This document shows positions 1 through 5,815 of a DNA stretch of 10,483 nucleotides, one piece after another; the first letter of the stretch is position 1; every line of letters begins with the position of its first letter. The notes beneath the pieces were generated by a model that saw nothing but the letters and a program-made list of their open reading frames with translations, did no database searches and was not told the origin of the DNA. The position numbers were made by a program, and so were the translations under genes. Origin of the DNA: an uncultured Methylobacillus sp. (GTDB lineage Bacteria > Pseudomonadota > Gammaproteobacteria > Burkholderiales > Methylophilaceae); contig CAMLME010000061.1 of the NCBI GenBank assembly GCA_946481235.1, positions 1 to 10,483 of the forward strand, given 5' to 3'.

Positions 1-629
1 TCCTGGAATTGGGTGATGCGTGCATAAGCATAGCCAGGCTCTGCTAGCTTGTATTTGACGCTTTGCACCTTGATGATGGCACGTGTCAAAGTGATGATCA
101 GCGGCTTGGTTTCGGTTTTGCGCAATACGGTCAGCGTGATTTGCGTATCCGGCTTGCCGCGCATGCGCTTAACCGCATCGTTGAGCGTCATGCCTTTGAC
201 CGGTGTTTCATCCAGTTTGATGATCAGGTCGCCGGATTTCAGGCCGGCCTTGTAGGCGGGTGTGTCTTCAATCGGGGAAACGACTTTTACGAAGCCGTCT
301 TCCATGCCCACTTCGATGCCGAGGCCGCCGAACTCACCTTGGGTCCCGGCTTGCAGGTCCTTGAATGCATCCACGTCGAGATAGGCCGAGTGCGGATCGA
401 GGCCGGACAGCATGCCGTTGATCGCCTCGGAAATCAGCTTCTTGTCTTCGACTGGCTCGACGTAATCGCTCTTGATCTTGCCGAACACTTCGGCAAACGC
501 GCGCAGGTCTTCCAGCGGAAGTTGCGGTTTCGTTTCCTTGTCTGCAATGGCTGAGTAACTGAGGAACAACATGGCGCCCAGAACGGCACCCAGACTGATC
601 AGACTGAATTTTTGTAATTTAGCGCGCAT
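1..629 (-). CDS. ctpA: S41 C-terminal processing peptidase (CtpA/Prc type), N-terminal part, cut by window edge
   Basis: Reading the minus strand from the ATG at 629 gives 209 codons that run off the left edge. The protein starts with a signal peptide or membrane anchor (about residues 8-28, ending near SAIA). A helical region with the family-typical GLDPHSAYL follows at 76-84, then a PDZ domain from about residue 100 (GGLGIEV, then AGLKSGDLIIKLDE and a MRGKPDT segment). The S41 catalytic Ser/Lys core would lie beyond the edge, so catalytic competence cannot be judged. Known members are periplasmic serine proteases that trim or degrade envelope proteins, often peptidoglycan hydrolases and their regulators. 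The only Shine-Dalgarno candidate is AGGA about 13 bases upstream, which is rather far. The gene is divergent from the SelW-like gene at 762. The family call is secure; the exact orthologue is less so. Confidence 0.93.
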   Translation of the reverse strand, partial: MRAKLQKFSLISLGAVLGAMLFLSYSAIADKETKPQLPLEDLRAFAEVFGKIKSDYVEPVEDKKLISEAINGMLSGLDPHSAYLDVDAFKDLQAGTQGEFGGLGIEVGMEDGFVKVVSPIEDTPAYKAGLKSGDLIIKLDETPVKGMTLNDAVKRMRGKPDTQITLTVLRKTETKPLIITLTRAIIKVQSVKYKLAEPGYAYARITQFQ

Positions 630-633
630 TTTT

Positions 634-656
634 GATGAGGATTCCTAGATGAGGAT
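634..656. repeat. Short direct repeat in the ctpA leader
   Basis: The nonamer GATGAGGAT occurs at 634-642 and again at 648-656, 14 bases apart, just upstream of the ctpA start. The weak Shine-Dalgarno candidate of ctpA (minus-strand AGGA, 643-646) lies between the copies. It could be chance. No function can be assigned. Confidence 0.35.
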
Positions 657-761
657 GACTCTATGACAGCAATTTTTTGCGGGGTTCATTTTCCGCTATT
701 TGTGGCGGGCATGCAAAGTGAAAGATTATGATGTTTTTGTTCGCAAAATAGTGAGGCTGCA

Positions 762-1037
762 ATGCATGAAAATATCATTGAAATCGAATACTGCACCCAA
801 TGCCGCTGGCTGTTACGCGCGGCCTGGATGGCGCAGGAGTTGCTGACGACTTTCGAAAACGAGATCGGTGGCGTTTGCCTCAAGCCAGGTAAGGGCGGCA
901 TATTCGAAGTAAGGCTGGGCGGCGAAACGCTTTTTTCACGAAAGGCAGCAGGGCGCTTCCCTGAATCCAAAGAATTGAAACAGCTGATACGCGATCGGAT
1001 CGCGCCAGAAAAACCACTCGGGCATAGCGATCGCTGA
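762..1037 (+). CDS. SelT/SelW/SelH (Rdx) family protein, cysteine form
   Basis: This 91-residue protein has the family pattern: a first beta strand (IIEIEYC), a redox CxxC (Cys11-Thr-Gln-Cys14), then the helix RWLLRAAWMAQELL. A glycine-rich strand pair follows, with VCLKPGKGGIFEVRLGG and LFSRKAAGRFPE, the usual core of the Rdx fold. Eukaryotic and some bacterial members carry selenocysteine at the second position of the motif; here it is TGC, cysteine. Members are thioredoxin-like, small and cytosolic, and are thought to act in thiol redox chemistry, though their substrates are poorly known. GAGG lies about 7 bases before the ATG and supports this start. The length is normal for bacterial members. 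It is divergent from ctpA and followed by the porin promoter region. Family assignment is firm; the biological role is not known. Confidence 0.87.
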   Translation: MHENIIEIEYCTQCRWLLRAAWMAQELLTTFENEIGGVCLKPGKGGIFEVRLGGETLFSRKAAGRFPESKELKQLIRDRIAPEKPLGHSDR

Positions 1038-1044
1038 TTTTCCT

Positions 1045-1073
1045 TTTTGGCCCGCCAAAATTAACATTTTTTT
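1045..1073 (+). terminator. Weak intrinsic terminator candidate after the SelW-like gene
   Basis: TTTTGG (1045-1050) pairs with CCAAAA (1055-1060) around a four-base CCCG loop. A run of seven T follows at 1067-1073. The T run starts six bases after the stem and the stem is AT-rich, so termination is probably weak. Confidence 0.35.
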
Positions 1074-1083
1074 ACAAATGCCA

Positions 1084-1112
1084 TTGATCCAAGTAATGGG
1101 AACCATTATCAT
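1084..1112 (+). promoter_or_regulatory. Sigma-70 type promoter of the porin gene
   Basis: TTGATC (1084-1089) and TATCAT (1107-1112) are separated by 17 bases and match the -35 and -10 hexamers at four or five of six positions each. Transcription would start near 1119, leaving a leader of about 38 bases before the ATG at 1157. The -10 element lies within the first Fur-box-like sequence, so a bound repressor would block it directly. Confidence 0.6.
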
Positions 1113-1116
1113 TCGC
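1098..1116 (+). promoter_or_regulatory. Fur box candidate 1, over the -10 of the porin promoter
   Basis: GGGAACCATTATCATTCGC matches the classical 19-base Fur consensus GATAATGATAATCATTATC at 12 of 19 positions by eye, with the right half (ATCATT) best conserved. Its placement over the -10 hexamer is that expected of an iron-dependent repressor site. A Fur gene lies in the same window at 8244-8669. Confidence 0.58.
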
Positions 1117-1126
1117 TTGTTGAGTT

Positions 1127-1141
1127 TGAGAACGATTCTTA
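1127..1141 (+). promoter_or_regulatory. Fur box candidate 2, just downstream of the predicted transcription start
   Basis: TGAGAACGATTCTTA matches the 7-1-7 Fur motif TGATAATNATTATCA at about 10 of 14 defined positions, and its core GAGAACGATTCTT is close to an inverted repeat. It starts about 29 bases after the first box begins, giving a tandem arrangement across the promoter and the early transcribed region. Confidence 0.55.
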
Positions 1142-1156
1142 TTATTGGGAGCAATC

Positions 1157-2362
1157 ATGAAAAAGAGATGGCTGGCAGCGTTTATATCTGCCATGGCAAT
1201 AAGCGGCAATGCCGCTGCGGATACCTCCATCGAGGATAAGCTGGCGGTGTTACAGGAAGAAATCGAGCACCTCAAGTTGCAGATGTCGCAAGCGGACAAA
1301 AACCGTGCGGGCGGCATTCAGGGCTTCGTGGATCGCACGACGATCGGCGGTTACGGTGAGCTGCACTACAACAATTTCCGGGATGGCGCGACCGCTTCGG
1401 ATGAAATGGATTTCCATCGTTTCGTTCTGTTTTTCGGACATAAATTCAACGACTGGATCAGCTTCAAGTCCGAACTTGAGGTCGAGCATGCATTTTTCGC
1501 CAGTGGCGAGGGCAGCGGCGAGCTTGAGTTGGAACAGGCATATCTGGATTTCAACTTCAACAAGCATTTGAATGCCAAGGCTGGTGTCTTCCTGATCCCG
1601 ATGGGCATCCTCAACGAAACGCATGAACCGCCGACATTTTATGGCGTCGAGCGTAACGAAATCGAATCCCGCATTATTCCTACTACTTGGTGGGAAGGCG
1701 GTGTTGGTATTTACGGTGAGGCAACGCCTGGCTTGAATTATCAGTTGAATGTCACATCGGCACCTAGAGCAGATGAATACAGTTCCAGTTTCAGCAGCGG
1801 TATTCGTAGCGGACGCCAGAAGGTTTCAAAGGCACAAGCGGAAGATCTGGGTGTTTCCGGCGCGCTCAATTTCACCGGTATACCTGGCTTGCTGGTCGGC
1901 GCAGCATTCTTTACCGGTAATACTGCGCAAAATAATGAGGATATCGGCGATGCTCGCCTGACTCTGTGGGATGTTCATGCGCGTTACCAGAAAGATCGGA
2001 TCGATCTCCGCGCGCTTTATGCGCAAGGCCATCTGGGCGATGCAGACAAGCTGAAGTCGGCCGAAGGCATTAATGCCGCTGAGCAGTTCTACGGCTGGTA
2101 TGCCGAAGCTGCTTATCACATCTGGAAACAAGGCGATCACGATCTGGCTCCGTTCGTGCGCTACGAGGCTTGGGATACCCATGACGACGTGCCTTCCAAC
2201 GTGACGCGCAATCGTGCCAATAAAAACAACGCCTGGACTGTCGGTGCCAACTACTGGCCCCATCCTCAGGTTGTGTTGAAGGCGGATTATCAGGTGTTCG
2301 ACAAGCCGGACAGCACCAAGGGTGAAAAACGCGTGAATATGGGCCTGGGCTATATGTTCTAA
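1157..2362 (+). CDS. Outer-membrane porin (phosphate-selective porin O/P-like fold), probably Fur-controlled
   Basis: The ATG at 1157 is preceded by GGGAG with a six-base spacer and gives 401 residues. An upstream in-frame TTG at 1145 is ignored because it would precede the Shine-Dalgarno. A signal peptide ends near GNAAA (residues 17-21). A short coiled coil follows (about 23-48, heptads in IEDKLAVLQEEIEHLKLQ), as in trimeric porins with a periplasmic N-terminal stalk. The rest is a chain of alternating beta strands rich in aromatic residues, ending in GLGYMF. The terminal phenylalanine is the classic signal for BAM-assisted insertion. The conserved segment around NETHEPPTFYGVERNEIE is typical of porins annotated as hypothetical or phosphate-selective, but the substrate cannot be inferred. 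Fur-box-like elements at 1098 and 1127 suggest induction under iron limitation. The gene is monocistronic if the terminator at 2422-2464 works. Confidence 0.85.
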   Translation: MKKRWLAAFISAMAISGNAAADTSIEDKLAVLQEEIEHLKLQMSQADKNRAGGIQGFVDRTTIGGYGELHYNNFRDGATASDEMDFHRFVLFFGHKFNDWISFKSELEVEHAFFASGEGSGELELEQAYLDFNFNKHLNAKAGVFLIPMGILNETHEPPTFYGVERNEIESRIIPTTWWEGGVGIYGEATPGLNYQLNVTSAPRADEYSSSFSSGIRSGRQKVSKAQAEDLGVSGALNFTGIPGLLVGAAFFTGNTAQNNEDIGDARLTLWDVHARYQKDRIDLRALYAQGHLGDADKLKSAEGINAAEQFYGWYAEAAYHIWKQGDHDLAPFVRYEAWDTHDDVPSNVTRNRANKNNAWTVGANYWPHPQVVLKADYQVFDKPDSTKGEKRVNMGLGYMF

Positions 2363-2368
2363 ATGCAA

Positions 2369-2402
2369 TTGCCATGCTTCCTTGCTAAAGATTGCATGGC
2401 AA
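2369..2402 (+). other. Perfect 9-base inverted repeat after the porin gene
   Basis: TTGCCATGC (2369-2377) is the exact reverse complement of GCATGGCAA (2394-2402), with a 16-base loop. No T tract follows, so it is not a standalone intrinsic terminator. It may protect the 3' end of the porin mRNA or simply sit ahead of the stronger hairpin downstream. Confidence 0.5.
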
Positions 2403-2421
2403 GCCCATCCCAAAGTGTTAT

Positions 2422-2464
2422 CGACAAACCCGCTCTTGGTCATCAGCAGCGGGTTTGTCGTTTT
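2422..2464 (+). terminator. Strong intrinsic terminator of the porin gene
   Basis: CGACAAACCCGCT (2422-2434) and AGCGGGTTTGTCG (2448-2460) form a perfect 13-base-pair stem with a 13-base loop, followed directly by TTTT (2461-2464). The T run is short but the stem is long and stable. It separates the porin unit from the ferritin-like operon. Confidence 0.8.
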
Positions 2465-2491
2465 ACCGAACCGAAAGCGATGCGCTAAACT
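2462..2491 (+). promoter_or_regulatory. Possible promoter for the ferritin-like operon
   Basis: TTTACC (2462-2467) and TAAACT (2486-2491) are spaced by 18 bases and each match the sigma-70 hexamers at four of six positions. The -35 would overlap the T run of the preceding terminator. A start near 2498 would give a leader of about 24 bases. No Fur-box-like sequence was seen here. Confidence 0.35.
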
Positions 2492-2521
2492 GTCAGATTA
2501 TCCACGTCAATGGAGAACATC

Positions 2522-2992
2522 ATGGCCAAGAAAGACAAGCAAGCGGCTGCGGGCGACAAGGTCGTCAAGCTGCTGAACAGAATCCTTGAACTGGAATTGG
2601 CTGGCGTTGTTCGCTACACCCACTACTCGTTGATGGTCTTCGGCTACAACCGTATTCCCATCATCGGCTGGCTGCGCGAGCAGGCGAACGAGTCGCTGAT
2701 GCACGCCAGCAAGGCGGGCGAGCTGATCACTCATCTGGGTGGTCACCCATCGCTCTCCATCGGCCCGCTGCTGGAAACGCACAATCACGATATCGGCGAT
2801 ATTCTGCGCGAATCGCTGGAGCACGAAGGCATTGCACTTCAAGCCTATCGTGATTTGCTGGCAGAAGTGGAAGGCAAATCCGTAATGCTGGAAGAATATG
2901 CGCGCGAAATGATTTACGCCGAAGAATTGCATCAGGGCGAAGTCAACAAAATGCTGCGCAAGCCGGGCGACGTGGAAGTCTTCAAAGGGTGA
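2522..2992 (+). CDS. Ferritin-like di-iron protein (annotated as bacterioferritin in relatives)
   Basis: The start at 2522 is chosen because GGAG lies six bases upstream; the ATG at 2510 would precede it. The 156-residue protein is a predicted four-helix bundle: helix 1 with Glu23/Glu25 (ILELELAGVVRY), helix 2 with Glu57 and His61 (NESLMHA), helix 3 with Glu97 and His101-Glu102, helix 4 with Glu134 and His137 (AEELH). These are likely metal ligands of a ferroxidase-type centre. The GGHPS turn at 73-77 and the HNHDIGDILRESLEHE segment are typical of a bacterioferritin-like subgroup found in many proteobacteria. It differs from classic Bfr: the second helix has E-x3-H, not E-x2-H, and the haem-ligand methionine is not clear. 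The role is likely iron oxidation, storage or detoxification in the cytoplasm. It is the first gene of a coupled set, and its stop overlaps the next start by one base. Confidence 0.82.
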   Translation: MAKKDKQAAAGDKVVKLLNRILELELAGVVRYTHYSLMVFGYNRIPIIGWLREQANESLMHASKAGELITHLGGHPSLSIGPLLETHNHDIGDILRESLEHEGIALQAYRDLLAEVEGKSVMLEEYAREMIYAEELHQGEVNKMLRKPGDVEVFKG

Positions 2993-3570
2993 TGCGGCGA
3001 TGCGTGATAGCCTGCCATGAAAGCTGCCGTAAAAATATTTTGCGGCAGGGGCTCACGCTCGTCTCTTCATTTTTATTGATAGGAATATTCGCGTCTGCGG
3101 CACAAGGGCGTGAAGATGTTTACCTGACACCCGAGCAATTCGTTGCTGAGGCCGCGGGGACACCTGTCCCCAAACCCGACACTCTCTGGCTGACTAAAGA
3201 CGTTGCCGCGCAGGCGACACGCATCCTCGGGCATGCGCCATCGCAATTGCGCCAACGCTACTGGAAGTCCTCCGGCAAGACCGTATGGGTTCTGGAAGAA
3301 ATCGGCAAGGAAGAGCCGATCACGGCTGGATTCGTCGTGGAAAATGGCAAAATCCTGCAGGCCCGGGTGCTGATCTACCGCGAAAGCCGCGGTGGTGAAA
3401 TCCGTTACCCGGCTTTCCTCAAGCAATACGCAGGGGTGGCGCTGGATACTGAGCAACAGCTTGATCGCACCATTGACGGCATTTCCGGGGCTACCTTGTC
3501 GGTGCGGGCAATGGGGCGGATGGCTAGGCTCGCGCTTTATTTCGACAAACTTAGCCAGGAAAAGAAATGA
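2992..3570 (+). CDS. Exported FMN-binding domain protein with a flavinylation motif
   Basis: This 192-residue protein starts at an ATG sharing one base with the previous stop (TGATG), pointing to translational coupling. A hydrophobic segment (about 21-38, LTLVSSFLLIGIFASAAQG) looks like a signal peptide, though the 16-20 residues before it, with three cysteines, are unusually long. The C-terminal half is an FMN-binding (PF04205-type) domain ending in D162-G-I-S165-G-A-T168. This fits the D-x-x-S/T-G-A-T motif whose threonine is linked covalently to FMN by ApbE. Such proteins carry electrons in the periplasm. No apbE lies in the window. The gene overlaps the next by four bases (ATGA), so the PepSY-TM-like protein is the likely partner. 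The FMN domain call is firm; export, the exact start and the electron donor are inferred. Confidence 0.83.
   Translation: MRRCVIACHESCRKNILRQGLTLVSSFLLIGIFASAAQGREDVYLTPEQFVAEAAGTPVPKPDTLWLTKDVAAQATRILGHAPSQLRQRYWKSSGKTVWVLEEIGKEEPITAGFVVENGKILQARVLIYRESRGGEIRYPAFLKQYAGVALDTEQQLDRTIDGISGATLSVRAMGRMARLALYFDKLSQEKK
3024..3048 (+). other. Compact stem-loop at the start of the FMN-binding gene
   Basis: CTGCCGTAAAA (3024-3034) pairs with TTTTGCGGCAG (3038-3048) over 11 positions with one G-U wobble and a three-base loop. It sits inside the first codons of the FMN-binding gene and has no T tract on either strand. It could influence coupled translation or mRNA processing. Confidence 0.5.
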
Positions 3571-4307
3571 GTCGTCTGACGCGCGCAATCCGTTTTGCCC
3601 GGCACTGGCATGCCCGTGCCGGCGTATTGGCGGCGCTGTTTTTTCTCTTTCTCGCATTCACCGGCCTGGCGCTTAACCATACCGATGCGTTCAAGCTTGA
3701 TCGGAAAAAGGTGGACGCCGGCTGGCTGATGCATTGGTATGGTCTGAAATCCGAAGCCCCGACGCATGGGTATCTGTTCGAATCCGGCTATTTCGTCGGA
3801 GATGGCGAACGCTGGGTCATGGACGGACGCGAACTGTCTGGCGTCGCCGGAACGGTGCTGGGAGCGGTCGAGATCGCCGACATTCGCTACATTGCGACTG
3901 CTTCCTCTTTACGGCTGTATCAGGCCGACGGCAGCCTGATCGATAAATTAACCGGCTCCGCTTTGCCGGCCTTGCCCATCCGTAAACTGGGGCGGCGCGA
4001 CGAAATGCTGGTGCTGGATACAGCGCAGGGTATTTATTCTAGTGCCGATGGTCTGACTTGGGGGTCGGCTTCTTCGGAAGAGATCGTCTGGACGCATCCG
4101 CAGGTGCTTCCAGCAAAAGCTGTCGGCGATTCTGCTACACATTTCGCACCCAGCTTGCCGCTCGAGCGTGTCTTGCTGGATGTACACAGTGGCCGCATCC
4201 TGGGCCGCTTCGGGCCGTTTGCGATGGATCTGGTGGCGCTGGTGCTGATGGCGCTGGCCTTGTCCGGCATCTGGATCTACCTGCGCAGTATACGCAAACG
4301 GCACTAA
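3567..4307 (+). CDS. PepSY-TM-type inner-membrane protein, probable redox partner of the FMN-binding protein
   Basis: The 246-residue protein has a basic N-terminus with His13 and His15 ahead of membrane helix 1 (about 19-37). That helix ends in TGLALNHTD (His38), the hallmark of the PepSY-associated TM family. A periplasmic domain of about 170 residues follows. LDVHSGRILGRFGP leads into helix 2 (about 219-241, MDLVALVLMALALSGIWIYL), with a basic C-terminus in the cytoplasm. Related PepSY-TM proteins include siderophore and ferric reductases, and PepSY genes often sit beside flavinylated FMN-binding proteins. The conserved histidines at helix ends could bind haem or take part in electron transfer, which is an inference. 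The start overlaps the FMN gene stop by four bases. Only two helices are present, fewer than in full-length PepSY reductases, so it may need partners elsewhere. Confidence 0.7.
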   Translation: MSRLTRAIRFARHWHARAGVLAALFFLFLAFTGLALNHTDAFKLDRKKVDAGWLMHWYGLKSEAPTHGYLFESGYFVGDGERWVMDGRELSGVAGTVLGAVEIADIRYIATASSLRLYQADGSLIDKLTGSALPALPIRKLGRRDEMLVLDTAQGIYSSADGLTWGSASSEEIVWTHPQVLPAKAVGDSATHFAPSLPLERVLLDVHSGRILGRFGPFAMDLVALVLMALALSGIWIYLRSIRKRH

Positions 4308-4337
4308 GCTCTGCCGCACACCCTTCAATTGGAAATC

Positions 4338-5246
4338 ATGACTTTTCTTCGTGTACTTGGGCTTGCCCTGCTTCTTGCCGGGTGCGCCGGTGCTCCGACT
4401 TCGCCCGAATCTGTAAAGCCAGTCGAGCCTGTCGTCAAGGCGTCGCCGCCTAAGGTGGCTCTCGTGTTGGGTGGCGGGGCAGTCCGCGGTTTTGCCCATG
4501 TGGGTGTGATCAAGGTGCTGGAAGCACACGGCATCCAGCCCGATCTGGTGGTCGGTACCAGCGCCGGCAGCGTGGTGGGCGTGCTTTATGCAGCAGGTTA
4601 CAGTGGGTTCGAATTGCAGAAGATTGCATTCAAACTGGAAGAAGAGAGCGTCGGTGACTGGATGATTCCGAACCGTGGCTTCATCAAGGGCGAAGCTTTG
4701 CAGGAATACATCAACCAGGCCGTCCGCAAGCAGCCGATCGAGAAGTTGAAGCGTCCGTTTGCGGCCGTGGCTACCGATCTGCAGAGCGGAGAGATGATGG
4801 TGTTCCAGCGGGGCAACGCTGGCATGGCCGTGCGGGCGTCAAGCAGCATTCCAGGTTTGTTCCAGCCGGTGACGATCAACGGTCACGATTATGTGGACGG
4901 CGGTCTGGTCAGCCCGGTTCCGGTGAATGTGGCGCGCATGCTGGGCGCCGACGTGATTATTGCGGTCGATATTTCCGCGAAACCGCGCTATGCGCGCGTG
5001 GATGGGCTGACGGATATTCTTTTGCAGACTTTCGGCATCATGGGGCAAGCAATCAGCAAGACGGAGCTGGCTGGCGCAGATATAGTAATCCGTCCCAATA
5101 CGATAGGTTATGGTTCAGCGGATTTTGCCCGCAAGCATGAGGCAATACTGGAGGGCGAGAAGGCCGCGCAGGCCGTGATACCGTTTATTCGGCAGAAGAT
5201 TCAGAAGGCTGCTGATCGGTCGGTGGCAAGCGGCGCGCGCCATTGA
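4338..5246 (+). CDS. Patatin-like phospholipase, predicted lipoprotein
   Basis: The ATG at 4338 has GGA five bases upstream; an in-frame TTG at 4329 is less likely. The 302-residue product begins with a lipoprotein signal ending LLAG-Cys16, followed by a Pro/Ser/Val-rich linker to about residue 38. The patatin domain has the oxyanion-hole loop GGGAVRG (45-51), nucleophile Ser75 in GTSAGS, and catalytic Asp187 in VDGG, so the Ser-Asp dyad is complete. The length matches RssA/YchK-like bacterial patatins plus an anchor. The family hydrolyses acyl esters of phospholipids; here it would act in the periplasm, tethered to a membrane. Residue +2 is Ala, not Asp, which favours outer-membrane sorting by the Lol rule. 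It lies 30 bases after the PepSY gene and probably shares its transcript. Its last 62 bases overlap the convergent NlpC/P60 gene. The substrate is unknown. Confidence 0.9.
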   Translation: MTFLRVLGLALLLAGCAGAPTSPESVKPVEPVVKASPPKVALVLGGGAVRGFAHVGVIKVLEAHGIQPDLVVGTSAGSVVGVLYAAGYSGFELQKIAFKLEEESVGDWMIPNRGFIKGEALQEYINQAVRKQPIEKLKRPFAAVATDLQSGEMMVFQRGNAGMAVRASSSIPGLFQPVTINGHDYVDGGLVSPVPVNVARMLGADVIIAVDISAKPRYARVDGLTDILLQTFGIMGQAISKTELAGADIVIRPNTIGYGSADFARKHEAILEGEKAAQAVIPFIRQKIQKAADRSVASGARH

Positions 5247-5700
5247 AGCGTTTCGCCCAGTAGCTTTCATTCATGTCTACAACGTGAATTCCGCCGCCGC
5301 TGGAAGGCGCATGGATGAAGCGCCCGTCGCCCAGGTAGATGCCGACATGGGAAAAAGCGCTTTTCAGCGTATTAAAGAACACCAGATCGCCCGGCTGCAA
5401 TTGCTCGACAGGAATGGCCTGGCCTAACTGGCTGATGGCGCGCGCGCCATGCGGCAACGTCAGGTTGGCTGCCTGTTGAAAGACGTAGCGCACGAAACCG
5501 CTACAGTCGAAACCCGTTTCCGGGGATTTTCCACCATACTTGTACTTGATGCCCGTCAGGCTAAGGGCGTTGATCAGTACCTCCTGAGCGACGCTGGACC
5601 AGCTATCGCTCTTTGCGGGGTCCTGTATCGTTTCCTCCGCATGGGCGAACGTGCACAGACCCGCCAGCCAGAAGGCTGCTATGTATTTTCTGCAAGACAT
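5185..5700 (-). CDS. Exported NlpC/P60 family cysteine peptidase
   Basis: From the ATG at 5700 the product is 171 residues with a clean signal peptide ending TFAHA (residues 17-21). The frame stays open upstream to 5826, but those starts would bury the signal peptide. The NlpC/P60 domain covers about residues 38-157: catalytic Cys66 in GFDCSGFV, His118 in SHVGIYLGDG and His130 in RFIHAP, the full catalytic triad. PHGARAISQLG and LQPGDLVFF are standard family segments. Members cut peptide stems of peptidoglycan, usually gamma-D-Glu-diaminopimelate bonds, as in Spr/MepS-like endopeptidases. The C-terminal tail (PTDQQPSESSAE) is polar. There is no Shine-Dalgarno at normal spacing, and the predicted promoter would start transcription almost at the ATG. 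The gene converges on the patatin gene and overlaps it by 62 bases. Confidence 0.9.
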   Translation of the reverse strand: MSCRKYIAAFWLAGLCTFAHAEETIQDPAKSDSWSSVAQEVLINALSLTGIKYKYGGKSPETGFDCSGFVRYVFQQAANLTLPHGARAISQLGQAIPVEQLQPGDLVFFNTLKSAFSHVGIYLGDGRFIHAPSSGGGIHVVDMNESYWAKRFNGARRLPPTDQQPSESSAE

Positions 5701-5708
5701 CCCGCCGG

Positions 5709-5738
5709 ATTCTAAAAGAAAAGCCGAGACTTTGTAAA
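5709..5738 (-). promoter_or_regulatory. Promoter of the NlpC/P60 gene, placed for a near-leaderless transcript
   Basis: On the minus strand TTTACA (5733-5738) and TAGAAT (5709-5714) are spaced by 18 bases and match the sigma-70 hexamers at five of six positions each. The start of transcription would fall near 5702, about two bases before the ATG at 5700. Confidence 0.5.
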
Positions 5739-5815
5739 CCTTTGACGCATCTTCAAAAAAAGCGCTTAAGCCATTCGGACTATTGGCTTTCATATTACAA
5801 TTGAAGACAAAGGCA

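Noticed and set aside
63..554. Open 163-codon frame on the plus strand opposite ctpA
   Set aside because: It is antisense to a clear PDZ-protease reading frame, has no family features and has no Shine-Dalgarno.
792..803. Selenocysteine codon in the SelW-like gene
   Set aside because: Both positions of the CxxC motif are TGC cysteine codons; no in-frame TGA is read through.
2369..2402. Inverted repeat as the porin terminator
   Set aside because: The stem is perfect but has a 16-base loop and no T tract; the hairpin at 2422-2464 is the better candidate.
1826..2443. Open 205-codon frame on the minus strand opposite the porin
   Set aside because: It would begin inside the terminator hairpin and lies antisense to a well-supported beta-barrel gene; the composition is that of a shadow frame.
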